A DNA stretch of 49,893 nt from a virus (IMGVR_UViG_3300017605_001164:1-49893), one strand, 5' to 3'. Positions 16,845 through 24,382 are shown, counted from the stretch's first letter. Made by a program: numbers and translations. Notes: generated from the letters alone by a model not told the origin.

Positions 16845-17245
16845 GTCGTCGCCTTCTTTCGGGCCGCCTTCTTTACGGCGCGCTTGGCCTCACGGTTCGG
16901 GGCATTCTCCCCGGCCGCTGCGGCGAACCCCTCCGCTACCTGGGTAAGGAACGGGGTGAGCAGCTCGAAGCTGAGCGTGCCGTCCAGGAACTGCTCATCG
17001 ATCCACGTCACGTCCGCTTTGTTGACGATGATCGAGTCAACGATCCTGCGCAGCCGCTCCAGGGCCGCCATCACCTCCGACCCGGTCCAGCCTGTGCCCA
17101 TCGGAGCGTTACTCAGGTTGTCCAAGGTGCGCTGCCAGACCAGCAGCTGCTCGGGCTTGGGCATGTGCACGTAGATCTCGCGGTCGAGCAACGGCACTGG
17201 GATCTCGGGGACGACCACCACTTCGTCCTGTTGCTGTTCGGTCAT
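16841..17245 (-). CDS. Tail assembly chaperone-like protein
   Basis: 134 residues: an acidic N-terminus, a helical core (LERLRRIVDSIIVNKADVTWIDEQFLDGTLSFELLTPFL) and a Lys/Arg/Ala-rich tail. Size, position just upstream of the other chaperone-like gene and tape measure, and composition fit the first tail chaperone. The ATG at 17245 lies six bases below TACAGT on the coding strand and has no ribosome site, so the start is probably leaderless. Confidence 0.6.
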   Translation of the reverse strand: MTEQQQDEVVVVPEIPVPLLDREIYVHMPKPEQLLVWQRTLDNLSNAPMGTGWTGSEVMAALERLRRIVDSIIVNKADVTWIDEQFLDGTLSFELLTPFLTQVAEGFAAAAGENAPNREAKRAVKKAARKKATT

Positions 17246-17277
17246 GGTGCCACTGTAACCCAGACTCAGAGGGCATC

Positions 17278-17691
17278 TCAGCCGATGCTGACCCGGAAGC
17301 CCTCGGCGGTGGCCACCTCACGCAGCGCGGTGGCCAGGTAGGGCCGCCCGGCACGCGCCTTCTGGTGGACCTGCCGGGCGTAGACCGTCCGGCCGTCGAC
17401 GGTGAACTTCAGCCGCCCGTTGCCCTTGGCCCGGATGGTCAGCGCGCGGCGCCCGTTGTGCACCGCGGCCGCATAGCGCGCGTCGTAGACCACACCGCCG
17501 ACAACGACCAGGCCGTGAACGGTGGCCGGTTCGATCCGGCCGGTGGACCGCAGCAGGCCCGTATTCACCGGGACCAGGACCTGCGATCGGGCGTGCGTGC
17601 GCCGGATCACCCGGTTAACCTTCTTGCGCGCCTCACGGAGGCCGACCGCGTTGAGCTGCGCTTCATCCACTCGGAGTGTGTGCCGGGCCAT
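17278..17691 (-). CDS. HK97 gp10-like head-tail (neck) protein
   Basis: 137 residues. The layout is that of HK97 gp10-like proteins: a basic helix (REARKKVNRVIRRTHARSQVLVPVNTGLLRST), a beta core (VVVGGVVYDARYAAAVHNGRR) and a C-terminal RPYLATAL helix. These sit at the junction of head and tail. GGAG lies before the ATG. Immediately upstream on this strand is the non-coding RNA island. Confidence 0.8.
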   Translation of the reverse strand: MARHTLRVDEAQLNAVGLREARKKVNRVIRRTHARSQVLVPVNTGLLRSTGRIEPATVHGLVVVGGVVYDARYAAAVHNGRRALTIRAKGNGRLKFTVDGRTVYARQVHQKARAGRPYLATALREVATAEGFRVSIG

Positions 17692-17707
17692 GACTCCAGG
17701 ATACGGC

Positions 17708-17736
17708 TTGACACCTCCCCGGCGCGCCGGTAAGGT
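17708..17736 (+). promoter_or_regulatory. Promoter of the structured RNA
   Basis: TTGACA (17708), 17-bp spacer, TAAGGT (17731). The spacer start CCTCCCCGGC and the downstream TTCATCTCG are shared with the promoter at 43846-43874. Transcription would start near 17743. Confidence 0.8.
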
Positions 17737-17742
17737 TCATCT

Positions 17743-18424
17743 CGTTCAGCCGAAGCGGAGTCAGGGAGTAGTCCCGTCGCCCGGCACTACCTGCGGAGTG
17801 GGCGTACCGACCGATCTCCGTGCACTACCAAAGGGCAATCGGTTGACTGCCGTGAATAGAGCGGTGGAGGGGTAGGGGCCAAGCGATGAGCCGTCCCGAG
17901 CATCACGCCCATCCGGGGAGTCGGCCCACCAGAATCCGGCTGGCGCGAGGGCGTGATCGAAAGATCACGGGGGGCTGCCCGAAGTTCCCTCGCGTCGCAC
18001 CAAAGGGGTGTAGCTCAGTCTGGACAGAGCACCGCCTACCTGCCGCAAGTCACAGGGCCGTTGATCAGGCACCGACTTGCGACCAGGCCCGGCCTGTACA
18101 ACCGGGAAGCTCAGGCGGAGGTCGGGGTGTTCAAATCCCCCCACCCCTACGAAGCGGGGTAGAGGTTCGCTGTCCCCCGCTGGTGGGCGATGCTGGGGCC
18201 GGGAGCGCGGTCCACCCGGAAAGGCCGGGCGTCCTAGGGGGCAACCCCAGCAGCTAAGACGGTCCGGGATCGAGCGACAGCCAGCAGGCGCGCTGACAAG
18301 GCGGCTCTTTCCCGGATCACCGATCACCGGCCGGGGCCTGTCTCCGGTAAACCGCGCACTCGTCTGGCAGGCCCGTGACGCGCTCCACGCCGCAGCCAGG
18401 AGCTTGGCCGGTGATCGGGTCTGA
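17743..18424 (+). ncRNA. Large structured non-coding RNA with embedded tRNA-like domain (novel candidate)
   Basis: An 822-bp gap between connector genes holds no convincing gene but many perfect helices on the plus strand, behind its own strong promoter. Pairings read by eye: 17944-17951 with 17987-17994; 17952-17958 with 17963-17969, closing a GAAA tetraloop; the tRNA-like domain at 18004-18149; 18153-18159 with 18175-18181; 18191-18198 with 18245-18252; 18263-18269 with 18310-18316; 18320-18332 with 18406-18418 (13 bp); and inside the last, 334-340 with 368-374 and 382-386 with 399-403 (add 18000). These nest without conflict. Size, phage setting and the attached tRNA-like part recall the ornate large RNA classes GOLLD and ROOL, but identity is not established. 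The 3' end is uncertain; it could reach 18504. Confidence 0.75.
18004..18149 (+). tRNA. tRNA-like domain with a 70-nt insertion in the anticodon arm
   Basis: The acceptor strands AGGGGTG and CACCCCT pair perfectly. T8-A9, a D-arm (GCTC, AGTCTGGACA loop, GAGC), the anticodon stem CCGCC (18032) with GGCGG (18114), a T-arm with loop TTCAAAT and discriminator A149 are all in place. The T-stem has one mismatch and CCA is not encoded. Between the anticodon strands lie 77 nt instead of 7. They form an 8-bp helix (18044-18051 with 18074-18081) whose loop GGGCC (18055) can pair with GGCCC (18086) as a pseudoknot. No U33 or anticodon can be assigned, so a translating tRNA is unlikely unless the insert is removed. 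Confidence 0.5.
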
Positions 18425-18477
18425 CCCATTGCGATCATGCCAGCGATCGCTGTAAGGTCACGGAAGAGGATATGCGT

Positions 18478-18504
18478 GGGCCCCCCGGCTCAGAACCGGG
18501 GGGC
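18478..18504. terminator. Strong GC hairpin
   Basis: GGCCCCCCGG and CCGGGGGGCT-type arms enclose CTCAGAA. There is no T-run on either strand, as is common for actinobacterial terminators. It could end the minus-strand connector transcript (stop at 18514) or the plus-strand RNA. Confidence 0.5.
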
Positions 18505-18513
18505 TCACTGCTG

Positions 18514-19065
18514 TCAGGATGAGGTGGGGCCTGCGTCCGCGCAATCACATGCCGGACCGCGGAGCGTCACCGGCAACACCCCGCCGACGCAACCACCCTC
18601 GACCGCGACCGGCTGCCACAGGCCGGGGAGAACACGCTGCTTGCGGTTGACCGGGTCAGCGTCGATGAAGCAGCAGATCGCCCGGCGCATCGCGGCCGCA
18701 GCGTCCATCACGCCCTGGGTCACCTCCATCCAGGCGGTCTGTGACGGGATCGCATTCTCGTCCGGGGTCGGCGAGCAGCGGACGATGCCCAGCTCCAGCG
18801 TGACCGCCCAGCCGAGCGTGCCCTGCTTCTGGGCCGCTTCGTCCTGGGCCGGGAACACGGTCGAGCTGGGGTAGAACGAGGCGGGCCGGATCCAGGCCAG
18901 GCCCTCGCAGCACTCGTCGTCCGAAGTTGACAGCAGGAAGTCAACCACGGTGCCGGGCCGGACCCCGACATGCAGCGGAGGGTTTTCCAGCTTGACCAGC
19001 TCCTGCTCGTAGCAGTCGAGCAGCTCCAGGACCAGTGGCATCACGAGCGGGTCAGAGATCGGCAT
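18514..19065 (-). CDS. Head-tail connector (head closure or tail terminator type)
   Basis: 183 residues from the ATG at 19065, which overlaps the adaptor stop (TGATG). The opening LVMPLVLELLDCYEQELVKLENPPLHVGVRPGTVVDFL and the many paired Cys fit a small connector protein in the actinophage neck gene group. Which ring of the connector it forms cannot be told. Operator-like site 5 (18927-18944) is inside. The non-coding RNA island lies just downstream. Confidence 0.6.
   Translation of the reverse strand: MPISDPLVMPLVLELLDCYEQELVKLENPPLHVGVRPGTVVDFLLSTSDDECCEGLAWIRPASFYPSSTVFPAQDEAAQKQGTLGWAVTLELGIVRCSPTPDENAIPSQTAWMEVTQGVMDAAAAMRRAICCFIDADPVNRKQRVLPGLWQPVAVEGGCVGGVLPVTLRGPACDCADAGPTSS
18927..18944. 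promoter_or_regulatory. Palindromic operator-like site 5
   Basis: TTGAC-N8-GTCAA inside a connector gene. Confidence 0.5.
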
Positions 19066-19874
19066 CAGCTGCCCGCCCCGATGACGGTGTAGCGGTCGCA
19101 GACGTCCAGGTCCGGCGACATCACCCGGGGAGGCGACTTCAGCCTCCCCGGATTGAGAGTGGTGATCACGTCGTCCACCATCTTGATCCCGGTCAGGCCG
19201 TCGGCCGGAGCCGGAGGTGACACCTCGACCTCGACACCCTGGCGGCTGAGCCGGGTCATCTTGGCCGGGAGGGAGCACCGGCCGCCCGAGAGCTGCTTGC
19301 CGTACTCACAGGCCAGCAGGCCCGCGGCAGTGGCCAGCGCGTCCGGGACATCTGAACCGATCGAGTAGGTGACTTCAAAAGTCCCCGGCTCTGTGGTGGC
19401 CGACTTGAAATCCTGGCAGACCGGCCAGCACTCGCCGTCTACCCGGACCAGTAACCACGCACCGGGAGCGACGTCGACCCGGTAGGCGCTAGGCGGTACG
19501 ACGTCTCCGTCTACCAGGACTTCGTCGATCGAGGCGACCGGACCGCGCAGCTCGATCGCGCACAGGCTCGCACCACAGCAGGCGGTCACGCAGCCCGAGT
19601 TGAACCAGCGGCCGCCGAACAGGAACGGACCGCCCGGCTGGCCCAGGCCCTCAGCGCCGGGCAGCACCGGGAAGTCCTGGTAGACGATCTCGGCCCCCTG
19701 CGGCCCCTGCGCCGGGCGCACGGTGACCGGGCACGCGCCGAACCGTCGGCCGGTCGCGCCCCAGAGCCAGAGCACAGAGAGCGAGACCGCCTGCTCCTGG
19801 ACGGTCGGCGTGTAGCCGTTCCAGTCTGAGCAAACGTCAGACGGATCGATGTTCCAGTTGCACGGTCCTGCCAT
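19065..19874 (-). CDS. Head-tail adaptor protein
   Basis: 269 residues. The phrases GECWPVCQDF, GTFEVTYSIGSDVPDALATAAGLLACEYGKQL and LSRQGVEVEV...GLTGIKMVDDVITTLNPGRL are those of the actinophage head-tail adaptor, which binds beneath the portal. Cysteines are frequent. The ATG at 19874 lies six bases below TAAGCT, so it is probably leaderless, with a -35-like TGGAAA at a 17-bp spacing. It starts 43 bp from the diverging moron promoter at 19917. Confidence 0.75.
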   Translation of the reverse strand: MAGPCNWNIDPSDVCSDWNGYTPTVQEQAVSLSVLWLWGATGRRFGACPVTVRPAQGPQGAEIVYQDFPVLPGAEGLGQPGGPFLFGGRWFNSGCVTACCGASLCAIELRGPVASIDEVLVDGDVVPPSAYRVDVAPGAWLLVRVDGECWPVCQDFKSATTEPGTFEVTYSIGSDVPDALATAAGLLACEYGKQLSGGRCSLPAKMTRLSRQGVEVEVSPPAPADGLTGIKMVDDVITTLNPGRLKSPPRVMSPDLDVCDRYTVIGAGS

Positions 19875-19880
19875 GTGACC

Positions 19881-19909
19881 AGCTTACGGTGTCGGCTGCA
19901 AAGTTTCCA
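19881..19909 (-). promoter_or_regulatory. Leaderless promoter of the adaptor gene
   Basis: Reads TGGAAA, 17-bp spacer beginning CTTTGCAGCC, TAAGCT, then six bases to the ATG. The spacer motif TTTGCAGC is shared with the promoters at 23645, 24347 and 37396. Confidence 0.6.
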
Positions 19910-19916
19910 GCCGATG

Positions 19917-19945
19917 TTGACACTTAGCAGTCAAGCCGGTAAGGT
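19917..19945 (+). promoter_or_regulatory. Moron promoter overlapped by operator-like site 6
   Basis: TTGACA (19917), 17 bp, TAAGGT (19940). The palindrome TTGAC-N8-GTCAA at 19917-19934 covers the -35 box and spacer, so a bound protein would block RNA polymerase. Confidence 0.8.
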
Positions 19946-19986
19946 AGTTCCTGTGAGGCGGAGGGACCGCTTCCAGGGAGGACATC

Positions 19987-20175
19987 ATGACCGCGATCGC
20001 CACCATTACCCCCAACTTCTCCCCGATCAATATCGTGCTGATCGATGGTGGCGGTATCGGTGCCACCGGCACCATCATCGATCGCACAGATGAGACGGTG
20101 TGCATTCGTTGGAACCGGGGCGGAAAGTCGTTCTGGTACAGCCAGGTCATCCTGTCCCGGGTCCGCACCCTCTAA
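19987..20175 (+). CDS. Small protein of unknown function (moron)
   Basis: 62 residues (MTAIATITPNFSPINIVLIDGGGIGATG...), opposite in strand to the head genes. AGGGAGG precedes the ATG. The sequence is beta-rich and ends basic (RWNRGGKSFWYSQVILSRVRTL). No family is recognised. Its own operator-covered promoter and terminator make it a self-contained unit that could be expressed from a prophage or early in infection. Confidence 0.8.
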   Translation: MTAIATITPNFSPINIVLIDGGGIGATGTIIDRTDETVCIRWNRGGKSFWYSQVILSRVRTL

Positions 20176-20184
20176 GCACGAAAG

Positions 20185-20213
20185 AAAACCCCCGCCGGTT
20201 CGGCGGGGGTTTT
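20185..20213. terminator. Bidirectional terminator
   Basis: AAAACCCCCGCC and GGCGGGGGTTTT arms with a 5-nt loop; T-runs on both strands. It lies between the convergent moron and tail tube genes. Confidence 0.9.
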
Positions 20214-20214
20214 C

Positions 20215-20232
20215 TTGACTCTTACGTGTCAG
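20215..20232. promoter_or_regulatory. Palindromic operator-like site 7
   Basis: TTGACTCTTACGTGTCAG, directly beside the terminator at 20185-20213. It is identical in its first 18 bases to site 13 at 36334. Confidence 0.65.
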
Positions 20233-20918
20233 CTGCTCAAACTTTGGCAGCCACACTCCGCCACCGGCGGTGCGAGCTGGGTCCAGATCGGCAGGTGGTG
20301 CGTGTCGGTCGGGATCTCGGTGAACAGCGGCGCCGGGTCGCCACCCTGGTCCACCACCACGTCGTAGGGGCCTTCACCCCAGGGCGTGCCCTTACGGGTC
20401 CGGCCGACCACCGTGAAGGTGATCAAGTCGTTGGTGATCACGATGTCCTCGACCAGCGCGCCCTCAGTCACCCAGGGGAGCAGGTTGTACCCGTAGAACG
20501 GCAGTGACCCGGGAAGGCATGCCTCCTCGGCGTTGCCCATCCACAGCTCCAGCGCGAAGTTTGCGGTAGCGAACTCCGACTCCGTCACCGGGAAGCCGAT
20601 GACCCTGTCCTGGTCGTCCATGTACGGGTTGAGCCCGGTCAGGATGGTGAACAGCTCCGGGTCGACCTCCTGGAACTCAATCTGGACGTCGTACCAGTTG
20701 AGGATCGGGCGGCCACGCTGGTTGATGATCGCGGCGCCGTTGGCCGTGCGCTGGAGGAAGCGCTCGCCCTCCTCGGTGTTCGGCGTGATCGTCGCTGACA
20801 CGTAGCCGTCGGAGACGGCGAAAGCGCACTCCCCGAACTCGGGGTTGCCGCACTCGTCCAGCCGGGTCACGCGCAGCGTGGACCCCTGGAGCGGCTTAGC
20901 GCACAGAAGATTGGTCAC
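20229..20918 (-). CDS. Major tail (tube) protein, putative
   Basis: 229 residues from the GTG at 20918 overlapping the previous stop (GTGA). The pattern VTRLDECGNPEFGECAFAVSDGYVSATITPNTEEGERF...ANGAA and FQEVDPELFTILTG is that of the actinophage major tail protein, the tube subunit. Its place before the adaptor and connector genes is unusual, since tube genes normally follow them. The last codons overlap operator-like site 7. Confidence 0.65.
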   Translation of the reverse strand: MTNLLCAKPLQGSTLRVTRLDECGNPEFGECAFAVSDGYVSATITPNTEEGERFLQRTANGAAIINQRGRPILNWYDVQIEFQEVDPELFTILTGLNPYMDDQDRVIGFPVTESEFATANFALELWMGNAEEACLPGSLPFYGYNLLPWVTEGALVEDIVITNDLITFTVVGRTRKGTPWGEGPYDVVVDQGGDPAPLFTEIPTDTHHLPIWTQLAPPVAECGCQSLSS

Positions 20919-21730
20919 GGTGAAGTCACCTCCAGAGGGTCGAACTCTGCCCGGCCCGCGAGGCAGTCGAACGCGACGGCGTACGCCCGTTCGGCGACCA
21001 GGAGCCGCTCGTTGGTGGTCTGGTCGAACGCGTCGTACTGCTGCACGTCGCCCCGCCAGACAGTGGTTTGGCCGGTCACGATGACCGACCCGGCCGGGTA
21101 GGCGCCGAACGCCCACACGCTCCCCATCGGCGTGACCTTGCGGTTGCCGTCGGGGACGATAAGACCGGCCCTGGCCGCAGCAGCTGCGACCTCGATCGGC
21201 GCGTGGATGTAGGCGTTGTAGCCGTACCCCTGGTCGGTGTAGGCGTAGCGCTCCAGGGCGCCGACCACGTCCGCGATCGAGCCCGGGTCGTACCCGGCCG
21301 GGATGTTCTCTGCCTCACCGTTGAGAGTGAGGATGTCGAGAGACTCACCCTCCAGGTCCAGGCCGGACCAGAGAGCGGACTCGACCGCGCCCTGTTCAGC
21401 GGTCTCCAGACGGCGCCGGACCTTGGCCCGATACTCGTCCAGGGTGTAGCCGACGGCTCCGCAGTTGAGGGTGGAGAGCACGACGAAGACACCGGTCGAG
21501 ACCTCAGCAGCGTCACCGTCGAGCGGCTTGTCCGGCGCCGGGTTGCCGCCGCCGTAGCACGTCACGCCGTAGGCGTAGGCCGCGCCACAGGTGTCCGGGA
21601 CATACCGGATGCCGCCGCCCTCCCCGTGTTCGGGCAGGTCGAGCGGTCCGCTGGCCGCTGCGAACAGGCCGTAGCGCTGACGCAGTGGTTCGGGTGGCGT
21701 TACCGCCACGCCGGGGATTAGTGGTGCCAT
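20915..21730 (-). CDS. Structural protein, possibly HK97-fold
   Basis: 271 residues. The run YGLFAAASGPLDLPEHGEGGGIRYVPDTCG, then TLDEYRAKVRRRLETAEQGAVESALWSG and the C-terminal TVWRGDVQQYDAF...ERLLVAERAYAVAFDCLAG, resembles a recurrent actinophage protein whose second half reads like a capsid-fold P-domain. It follows the capsid gene directly. It may be a minor capsid, decoration or connector protein; the sequence does not decide. Confidence 0.55.
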   Translation of the reverse strand: MAPLIPGVAVTPPEPLRQRYGLFAAASGPLDLPEHGEGGGIRYVPDTCGAAYAYGVTCYGGGNPAPDKPLDGDAAEVSTGVFVVLSTLNCGAVGYTLDEYRAKVRRRLETAEQGAVESALWSGLDLEGESLDILTLNGEAENIPAGYDPGSIADVVGALERYAYTDQGYGYNAYIHAPIEVAAAAARAGLIVPDGNRKVTPMGSVWAFGAYPAGSVIVTGQTTVWRGDVQQYDAFDQTTNERLLVAERAYAVAFDCLAGRAEFDPLEVTSP

Positions 21731-21822
21731 GCGATCACCTCCTTCAAGGTGTTGGGCCCGGCCGGGCCGTCGGGTAATGCGCGTCCCTCGTGTCCACGCG
21801 GCCGGGCTTCCTCAGGAGGGGA

Positions 21823-23517
21823 TCAGGCGCAGCACAGACCGTTGGGGTCGAAGCCGACGGTGTAGAGGCGCGAGTCGGTGCACATCTTCAGGACGTTGAA
21901 ACCGTCCTCAGCGAAGAGGGCGGTGAACTGGTTCTGGGTCAACATCGCGTTGTCGTAGATGGTGTCCAGGTTGACCACCGAGCGGACCGCCTTGACCCAG
22001 GTGCCCGCCGGGTAGGCCAGGAAGCTGATGTCGGTCGGGAAGGCGGTGATGCCCGCGGCCCGGCCCGGGCCGGTGGACAGACCGCTGAACGCGTCCTGCC
22101 AGTCGTACACGAAGTGCGGGACGACGTGACGCGTGGTGAACGCGGCCAGGATCTCCGAGTCGGAGACGTCCCACTCGGAGACACCACGGCGGCGGGCCAG
22201 CGCGGCGCGCATCGGCGCGATCGCCCAGGCGGGGAGAACGACCTCGATGGTCGCGCCCCGGCCCATGCGGTTGCGGTACTTGATGTCCTCGGCCGCCACC
22301 TCGACCGCCGAGAGCAGCTGGGACACGGCGTCGTCGCCACCGGTGTTGTCCGGGATCGTCCGCGGGGCGCCCGACTGGGCCACCATGCGGGCGATGACCG
22401 AGGCGTTCACCTTGTGGTCCAGGCCGATCAGGGCGCCCTGGCTGAAGCGGTTGACCGCCTCGGGGTAGCCCCGGCGCTGGAGCAGCGAGCCGGTGATGCA
22501 GAGGTAGGCGACGTCCAGGCGGACCTCGACGAAGTCCGGGCAGGGGATCTCGACACAAATCTTGTCGGTGCCCTGCTGAACCTCGTATTCGGTGAGGATG
22601 ACCTCACCGTCGTCACCGATCGACTCGTAGATCGAGGCGAAGTTCGGGCCGCCGTCCTCCGGGATCTGGAAGCCGCCGCGGGCCGCCTCGACCTCGGGGA
22701 GGTCCAGCATGCCGTCGCGGGTCTCCAGCATGCAGAGGTCATAGATGGTCTCGGACGGCGCACACCAACCGGCGGCGGCAGTCAGCGACCGGCCACGCTG
22801 TTCCAGCTGGCGCTCCATCGAGGCGATCAGCGAGCCACCGGGGAGGCGAGACTGCCGTCCGGCGTACTCCAGAACGCTCATGGCGCTGTTGTTGTCGCGG
22901 ATCTGGAGCGCCTCGGGGAAGCGCCGGGTGATCGCGACGTTGCCGTGGCGGGTCATCGACCGGCCGCCGACCGCGAACGCCTGGCCGCCGATGTGCAGCG
23001 GGCCGCGGGCGCCGGGGCGCGGGGTGCCGCCCTGCGGGTAGGTGGACAGACGGCGCTCCAGCAGCTGGCCGACCTCGGCGAAAGTCAGCTCACTGCCGAC
23101 ATTCGGCGCGTCGCTGGAGGCGAGCAGGACCGCGTACTGCTCGGCCGGTGCGTCCGGCGGGGTGTCCAGGGTGCCGGTCGGCGGGACAGCTGCGGGGACC
23201 GGCGGGGCGCCCTCCGGTGCGGGGGCCGGGACGGTCGGCGCCGGGACCGGGGCGGGCTCCGGGGTCGGCTCGGGGTCGAGGGTCAGACCGGCCAGCTCCT
23301 GGCGCGCGGTGGCAGCCTGCGCGGCCAGCTCGGTCCGGGAGGTCTCCTCGCCGGTGATCTGGTTCAGCAGGTCGCGGTAGGCGACCAGGGAGTCGTTGGG
23401 GGTGTCCTCGGCGGCCAGGGCCTGACGGGCGTGGTCACGAACCAGCGCAGCGAACGCCACGAACTCGTCAGCGCTGAGCGCGGACAGGTCGGCCGGGACC
23501 TCGAACGGAAACAGCAT
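21823..23517 (-). CDS. Major capsid protein with N-terminal scaffold domain
   Basis: 564 residues from the ATG at 23517. Residues 1-75 are helical and acidic, like a delta or scaffold domain that the prohead protease would remove. Residues 80-115 are a Pro/Ala/Glu linker. The rest is the capsid subunit, with IEVVLPAWAIAPMRAALARRRG and FVYDWQDAF...AYPAGTWVKA near the C-terminus, and it ends in LCCA. Gene order (portal, MuF, protease, capsid) supports this. A 200-bp leader separates it from the plus-strand morons; no consensus promoter is seen for it. Confidence 0.88.
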   Translation of the reverse strand: MLFPFEVPADLSALSADEFVAFAALVRDHARQALAAEDTPNDSLVAYRDLLNQITGEETSRTELAAQAATARQELAGLTLDPEPTPEPAPVPAPTVPAPAPEGAPPVPAAVPPTGTLDTPPDAPAEQYAVLLASSDAPNVGSELTFAEVGQLLERRLSTYPQGGTPRPGARGPLHIGGQAFAVGGRSMTRHGNVAITRRFPEALQIRDNNSAMSVLEYAGRQSRLPGGSLIASMERQLEQRGRSLTAAAGWCAPSETIYDLCMLETRDGMLDLPEVEAARGGFQIPEDGGPNFASIYESIGDDGEVILTEYEVQQGTDKICVEIPCPDFVEVRLDVAYLCITGSLLQRRGYPEAVNRFSQGALIGLDHKVNASVIARMVAQSGAPRTIPDNTGGDDAVSQLLSAVEVAAEDIKYRNRMGRGATIEVVLPAWAIAPMRAALARRRGVSEWDVSDSEILAAFTTRHVVPHFVYDWQDAFSGLSTGPGRAAGITAFPTDISFLAYPAGTWVKAVRSVVNLDTIYDNAMLTQNQFTALFAEDGFNVLKMCTDSRLYTVGFDPNGLCCA

Positions 23518-23644
23518 GTCTAGTCCTCTGTCTCTGAGAAGGCGTGGTGACCAGCCGGTTCGAAGCTCAGCGCTGGTACATCTGCGCGTGATCGTACACG
23601 GACAGACGGCCATTTCAGCTGGGCCGCCCCTCCCCGCCTGAGAG

Positions 23645-23672
23645 TTTACTTTGCAGCAAAGCCTGGTAAGCT
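23645..23672 (+). promoter_or_regulatory. Moron promoter
   Basis: TTTACT, 16-bp spacer with TTGCAGC, TAAGCT. It lies 46 bp before the GTG of the secreted protein gene. Confidence 0.65.
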
Positions 23673-23718
23673 AGACCACGGACCCCCGGCCGGGGGTCCG
23701 GATCAACCTGGAGGATCT

Positions 23719-24300
23719 GTGAAGAGGATCTATGCGCTGCTCGCGGCGCTCGCCGTCCTGGCGGGGCTGACCCTGGCCGGTTCGCCCGCCCAGGCTTCGG
23801 TGCCGGAGTGGGACAAGGGTGGCACCGTCCACTCGGCCGCGGAGTGGGAGTCGATCAAGACGGTTGACCAGAACTTCGCGCACAACCTGCCCGCCTCGCG
23901 CGAGGCTGTCATGCGCAAGATCGCGGGCGACTGCGTGCCTCGGCCGCCGGTCGGCCCCAAGGAACACCTGTGCCTGTGGAACGGCTGGTCGTACAACGGC
24001 ACGATGTGGGACATCCCGCTGTCCTGGCTTCAGACTGCGTCGGTCGGTCCGAACAACGGGATCAGCTTCACCGGCAGTGGCATCAACAACGCCAGCAAGG
24101 GTTGGTGGAACCGGACCTACCAGAAGATCACGCTGTACGACAACGAGAGTTGCCAGAACTCCGGGTTCATCCGGGACATGGTCGCTGAGCAGTTCGCGGT
24201 CAGCGACAACGCGGCGAGCAACGACTGGGAGAACCTCTTCGGCTCTGCCTCGTTGTTCATCCTCAAGGGCACGTACTGCTACCAGGACCCGAACCAGTAG
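23719..24300 (+). CDS. Secreted protein, peptidase-inhibitor I36 (crystallin-like) type, moron
   Basis: 193 residues; the GTG start is preceded by GGAGG. An N-terminal signal peptide (KRIYALLAALAVLAGLTLAG, likely cut after AQA) directs export by Sec. The mature part has HLCLWNGWSYNG, ASKGWWNRT and Cys pairs, matching the beta/gamma-crystallin-like I36 inhibitors of Streptomyces secreted metalloproteases. Promoter, terminator and opposite strand set it apart from the head operon. It may act outside the infected cell, for example against host proteases or as an envelope factor. The I36 call is by pattern only. Confidence 0.75.
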   Translation: MKRIYALLAALAVLAGLTLAGSPAQASVPEWDKGGTVHSAAEWESIKTVDQNFAHNLPASREAVMRKIAGDCVPRPPVGPKEHLCLWNGWSYNGTMWDIPLSWLQTASVGPNNGISFTGSGINNASKGWWNRTYQKITLYDNESCQNSGFIRDMVAEQFAVSDNAASNDWENLFGSASLFILKGTYCYQDPNQ

Positions 24301-24314
24301 CACTCGGCAGGTCA

Positions 24315-24342
24315 AGGCCCCGGCTGTCGGCCGGGGCCTTTT
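24315..24342 (+). terminator. Terminator of the secreted-protein gene
   Basis: AAGGCCCCGGC/GCCGGGGCCTTTT hairpin, followed by T-residues, 15 bp after the stop codon and just before the next promoter. Confidence 0.9.
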
Positions 24343-24346
24343 CCGG

Positions 24347-24375
24347 TTGATACTTTGCAGGCACTACGGTAAGGT
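24347..24375 (+). promoter_or_regulatory. Leaderless moron promoter
   Basis: TTGATA, 17-bp spacer CTTTGCAGGCACTACGG, TAAGGT, then seven bases to the ATG at 24383. Confidence 0.8.
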
Positions 24376-24382
24376 AGGCAGT

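Noticed and set aside
16841-16880. Programmed -1 frameshift between chaperone genes
   Set aside because: No XXXYYYZ heptamer near the overlap; CCCGAAAG does not fit the rule, and the next gene is not a chaperone extension.
18004-18149. tmRNA or group I intron at the tRNA-like domain
   Set aside because: A tmRNA lacks a true D-stem and has a coding tag region; here a proper D-arm exists and no tag frame is seen. A 70-nt insert is too short for a group I core with P3-P8.
18429-18457. A second plus-strand promoter (TTGCGA, 18 bp, TAAGGT) and a 16-codon frame at 18472
   Set aside because: The -35 match is poor and the frame mostly encodes the hairpin. It may belong to the RNA island but is not strong enough to list.
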